8,338 bases of DNA. It comes from Oscillospiraceae bacterium. Lineage in GTDB: Bacteria > Bacillota > Clostridia > Oscillospirales > Ruminococcaceae. This document shows positions 6,213-8,338 of this stretch, in pieces. Made by a program: the position numbers and the translations under genes. The notes under the pieces are model-generated. The model was not told where the DNA came from. It did no database searches and worked only from the letters and a program-made list of their open reading frames with translations. Positions within the stretch are counted from its first letter, which is position 1; every line of letters starts with the position of its first letter. The stretch lies in contig JAEDMB010000083.1 in the NCBI GenBank assembly GCA_016303235.1, forward strand, positions 1 through 8,338. Direction: 5' to 3'.

Positions 6213-6267
6213 TTAAAACAAAAAATATCACTTAAAACAACATATAACAGCTGTTTTAAGTGATATT
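6213..6267 (-). terminator. Terminator of the tRNA-Leu transcript
   Basis: A perfect 16-bp stem pairs 6224-6239 with 6252-6267 around a 12-nt loop. On the - strand it is followed by T6, G, then T4 (running down to about 6214). It begins 9 bp after the tRNA 3' end. The stem is AT-rich but long, and the U-rich tail lies on the - strand only, so it belongs to the tRNA. Confidence 0.88.
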
Positions 6268-6275
6268 CAAAATTA

Positions 6276-6359
6276 TGCCGCTGACCGGACTTGAACCGGT
6301 ACGGTATTGCTACCGAGGGATTTTAAGTCCCTTGTGTCTGCCTATTCCACCACAGCGGC
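6276..6359 (-). tRNA. tRNA-Leu (anticodon UAA)
   Basis: Read on the - strand, the 7-bp acceptor stem GCCGCTG/CAGCGGC closes the molecule, with A73 at 6276 as the discriminator typical of tRNA-Leu. The D-arm contains GGTGGAATAGGCAGACAC. The anticodon stem AGGGA/TCCCT holds the loop CTTAAAA with anticodon TAA (6323-6325 on the + strand). A long class II variable arm (CGGTAGCAATACCG) and the T-arm ACCGGTTCAAGTCCGGT follow. The CCA end is not encoded. The tRNA reads UUA, a common codon type in AT-rich genomes. It has its own promoter (6374-6402) and terminator (6213-6267), so it is an independent unit between convergent protein genes. Confidence 0.97.
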
Positions 6360-6373
6360 ACATTGTAATATAA

Positions 6374-6402
6374 ATTATAGCATATAGATTTGAAAAAGTC
6401 AA
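6374..6402 (-). promoter_or_regulatory. Promoter of tRNA-Leu, extended -10
   Basis: On the - strand, TTGACT (6397-6402) is separated by 17 bp from TATAAT (6374-6379), with TGC immediately before the -10 box forming an extended -10. The expected start is near 6367, about 8 bp ahead of the tRNA 5' end at 6359. This gives the very short leader common for single tRNA genes. Confidence 0.9.
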
Positions 6403-6432
6403 GTATAAATGATAAATATTCTTTTTTTAATT

Positions 6433-6473
6433 AAAACGGACAGCAATTACTGTCCGTTCAGACTGTCGGAAAA
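6433..6473. repeat. Palindromic intergenic element, copy 2; also terminator of the hydrogenase-like gene
   Basis: AAAACGGACAGCAATTACTG, TCCG, then TTCAGACTGTCGGAAAA, homologous in the same orientation to 6141-6180 with a compensated pair change in the stem. On the - strand the hairpin (6437-6456, arms CGGACAG/CTGTCCG) lies 22 bp after the stop codon at 6479-6481 and is followed by TTTTAATT. It therefore probably terminates the - strand gene. Calling it a repeat family rests on only these two copies. Confidence 0.7.
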
Positions 6474-6478
6474 CCTTA

Positions 6479-8155
6479 TTATTCTTCAGTTTTATGCAGA
6501 GTAATATTTATATCATCGACAAGATTTTTGATTTCGACAATTGAATTATTGATAATTCTTGTGCTTGCATTTGTTGTGCTTACGTTGTCGTCAAGAACGC
6601 TGAATGCATTTATAGTAGTTTCGAGGATATTTACCATTTGTCTTACGCTGTCGGCATCCATACTGCTGTTATTGTTACAGAATGCGACTATATTATTAAG
6701 CAGGCTGTTAACCTGTCCGGCTTTCTGACTGGTTTTTGATGTGGATTCATCAATAGTATTCATATTTTCTACAATTTCATTGAGGTCATTTCTGAGTTTG
6801 TCGGAAAGTTCAAGGCACTGACTGGCAATTTCAGCAAGCTTTTCGTGTTGCATACTAAGTTCACTGTGTCTTGCAAGAAGAACAGATTTGGCGTGAACAA
6901 TACAGTTATCCGGAGTATTCAGACCTCTGTATATAGCTATGGCCATATCATTGCATGATTGATATCCGCAGGCATGACAGTTATAATTGCGTTCAGCGTC
7001 CGTATGCTTGCCCATCATTTCAAATATTGGTTCAAGCTGGCTCTTGTTGGGAACGGGAGAGGGTTTTGCACGTGTATAGCTTCTCATAAAATCTGAAATA
7101 TTGAGTTTTTCATCAAATTTTTTAAAGAGCTTGTCATCTCCCGAACGGAAAAGACCGGTTTTTCGTTTCTTTTTAGCTTCCTTTTCGACTTCTCTCATAG
7201 TAGCCATTACATCGAAAACAGTCTGGCTTGTACCGGAGGCAGGTCCGACATTACAGCCGAATTCACATGAAAGAACGTCAAATACTTCGGGGTGTTTGTA
7301 TTCGGGCATACTTGCATACATATCAAGTTCAGGATAGACCTTGTGAACGCCTTCGGAAGTGGTAATATTTATATCAGGATTATGAAGCCAGAGATTATCT
7401 CTCAATCCGCCCGGACGTGGATATATTGCACCGACTTGTCCTTGCTGTTCATCGAAATCGTATTCAAAATCATTAGTTGGATTAACAGGAAGTTTTATAT
7501 TATTTTTTTCAAAATATTCACCTAACTTCTTGAAAGTCACATTGTAATCAACAAGACCGGTTTCAACAAATTCAGTCTTTTTGGCTATGCATGGCGAAAG
7601 TACAGCAATACGGTTATTTTTTTTGAGATATTTTTTTATGTATGTTACTGCACAGGCAATAGGGCTGTGAATAGGAGAGAGATTTGTAAGAAGTCTGGGC
7701 TGATATATTTCAATATATTTTACAATCGCAGCACAAGGCTGAGTTATAACGTTTCCGAATTCTTTATTTTCAATAGCTCTCAGGTGAGCCCATGTACATA
7801 TATCCGCACCTAATGATACATCATAGATTATACAGCCTTTAATTCTGAACCAGTTCAGAATACTTTTCCACTGTGTAGGGAATACTGACTTTATAGCAGG
7901 TGTAGCTAAAACGATGAGCGTTTCCTTTGAAATCCGTGACATAAAAGTTTCGGTATCATCAATATAGTCTCTTGCACCATGGTTGCAGGTTCTTACACAT
8001 TCACCGCAGGTGATACATCTTTCCGGATTAACTGTGGTAACGAATTTTCCGTTATCAAGCATTTTAGTTATATTTGCCTCAGGGGCGGGACATGTTCGCA
8101 CGCAGGCATTACAGCCTACGCATTTTTCAGGTTTTACTATAATTATTTCATTCAT
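6479..8155 (-). CDS. Putative sensory [FeFe]-hydrogenase-like protein (2x[4Fe-4S] + H-cluster domain + Fe-S motif + helical tail)
   Basis: 558 residues, apparently soluble. Residues 1-65 are a two-cluster ferredoxin domain (C12, C15, C18, C22; C47, C50, C53, C57). Residues about 78-320 form the [FeFe]-hydrogenase large domain with all four expected H-cluster cysteines: C141 (TQPCA, L1), C189 (SPCIAKKTE, L2), C297 and C301 (LSCEFGC, L3). L2 keeps the Lys and Glu, but L1 lacks the first Cys of TSCCP (Pro140 instead), so the usual proton donor is absent. Residues 393-418 match the Cx2Cx4Cx16C Fe-S motif (PF04060 type, HACGYQSC). Residues 424-558 are a long helical, coiled-coil-like Asn/Ser/Thr-rich tail resembling chemoreceptor helices but without their conserved tip. 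Family knowledge: Fd/H-cluster proteins with this extra Fe-S motif and altered proton path occur among sensory (group C/D) hydrogenases. There is no PAS domain. AAGGAG (8165-8170) lies 9 nt before ATG 8155. It is probably cotranscribed with the gene upstream. Confidence 0.82.
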   Translation of the reverse strand: MNEIIIVKPEKCVGCNACVRTCPAPEANITKMLDNGKFVTTVNPERCITCGECVRTCNHGARDYIDDTETFMSRISKETLIVLATPAIKSVFPTQWKSILNWFRIKGCIIYDVSLGADICTWAHLRAIENKEFGNVITQPCAAIVKYIEIYQPRLLTNLSPIHSPIACAVTYIKKYLKKNNRIAVLSPCIAKKTEFVETGLVDYNVTFKKLGEYFEKNNIKLPVNPTNDFEYDFDEQQGQVGAIYPRPGGLRDNLWLHNPDINITTSEGVHKVYPELDMYASMPEYKHPEVFDVLSCEFGCNVGPASGTSQTVFDVMATMREVEKEAKKKRKTGLFRSGDDKLFKKFDEKLNISDFMRSYTRAKPSPVPNKSQLEPIFEMMGKHTDAERNYNCHACGYQSCNDMAIAIYRGLNTPDNCIVHAKSVLLARHSELSMQHEKLAEIASQCLELSDKLRNDLNEIVENMNTIDESTSKTSQKAGQVNSLLNNIVAFCNNNSSMDADSVRQMVNILETTINAFSVLDDNVSTTNASTRIINNSIVEIKNLVDDINITLHKTEE

Positions 8156-8204
8156 ATATAAAGACTCCTTAAATTATTTAAAATCGGATACAGAGATTAA
8201 TTTA

Positions 8205-8338
8205 TTACTGGCTGATAGCTTCTGCCTGTTTTGCGATTTCCTCAAGGCTGAGGGTTTCGGATTTTTTATCATTTATAGCTTCTGCCTGTTTTGCGATTTC
8301 CTCAAGGCTGGGGGTTTCGGATTTTTTATCATTTATAG
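8205..8338 (-). CDS. C-terminal fragment of a protein with 20-residue tandem repeats, function unknown
   Basis: On the - strand an open frame enters from the right edge and stops at TAA (8205-8207), leaving 43 visible residues. They form two copies of a 20-residue unit (IND KKSET P/L SLEEIAKQAEA) and the end ISQ. The units differ only by Pro versus Leu at position 9. SLEEIAKQAEAI is predicted to be an amphipathic, charged helix, joined by a polar INDKKSE linker. The exact 60-bp period, a multiple of three, together with conserved reading and a proper stop 49 bp before the hydrogenase-like gene, makes it coding rather than intergenic. I do not recognise the family because the main body lies outside the window. 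Its position suggests one operon with the hydrogenase-like gene and perhaps a partner in the same signalling process, but that is inference. Confidence 0.72.
   Translation of the reverse strand, partial: INDKKSETPSLEEIAKQAEAINDKKSETLSLEEIAKQAEAISQ
8215..8338. repeat. 60-bp tandem repeat, two near-identical units, open at the window edge
   Basis: The sequence 8215-8278 recurs at 8275-8338 with a single difference (A8251 versus G8311). That substitution changes the - strand codon CTC (Leu) to CCC (Pro). The near identity at DNA level, including third codon positions, points to a recent duplication or ongoing slippage/recombination. More units may follow beyond the window. Confidence 0.95.

Noticed and set aside
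6479..6886. Complete methyl-accepting chemotaxis signalling domain at the C-terminus of the hydrogenase-like protein
   Set aside because: The helices look similar, but the highly conserved tip sequence needed for CheA/CheW binding is not there.
8215..8338. CRISPR-like repeat array at the right edge
   Set aside because: The units are directly adjacent with no variable spacers, the period is exactly 60 bp, and it is an open reading frame on the - strand.

Overview
The window looks like a chromosomal segment from a low-GC Bacillota, most likely an anaerobic Clostridia of the Ruminococcus/Oscillospiraceae type. This is inferred from strong GGAGG-type ribosome binding sites, AT-rich intergenic DNA with consensus TTGACA/TATAAT promoters, a CsoR-type copper regulator, a CopA carrying a C-terminal CopZ-like domain, and a ferredoxin/H-cluster protein typical of fermentative anaerobes. 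No phage, transposase, CRISPR or plasmid gene is visible. Genus-level placement is a guess.

Left part (1-2380, + strand): the 3' end of a corrinoid adenosyltransferase gene (CobO/BtuR type) is followed by two PLP enzymes of sulfide assimilation, an O-acetylhomoserine sulfhydrylase (MetY type) and a cysteine synthase (CysK type). The spacings are short (27 and 13 bp), so the three are probably cotranscribed from a promoter outside the window. Together the two sulfhydrylases would feed sulfide into homocysteine/methionine and cysteine.

Middle (2381-3223): a single gene with its own promoter and its own terminator encodes a one-pass membrane protein. It has a long Pro/Glu/Ser/Asp-rich outer tail and no recognised function.

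Copper module (3270-6204): a consensus promoter whose 17-bp spacer is a CsoR-type operator drives csoR and then copA. CsoR would leave the operator when it binds Cu(I), and CopA would export the copper. CopA carries HMA domains at both ends. The C-terminal one starts at a Met preceded by a Shine-Dalgarno-like sequence, so a separate 69-residue CopZ-like chaperone might also be made. The copA start codon is itself uncertain, and a CTG fits the ribosome binding site best. A strong terminator follows.

Right part (6205-8338, - strand): a tRNA-Leu(UAA) with its own consensus promoter and terminator lies between two related palindromic elements in direct orientation. Beyond them is an [FeFe]-hydrogenase-like protein that keeps the four H-cluster cysteines but has lost the residues used for proton transfer. 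It ends in an extra Fe-S motif and a long helical tail, an architecture suggesting a sensory or regulatory hydrogenase rather than a bulk H2 producer. Just upstream on the same strand is the end of another gene whose C-terminus is built from near-identical 20-residue repeats encoded by a 60-bp tandem repeat. It runs off the window.
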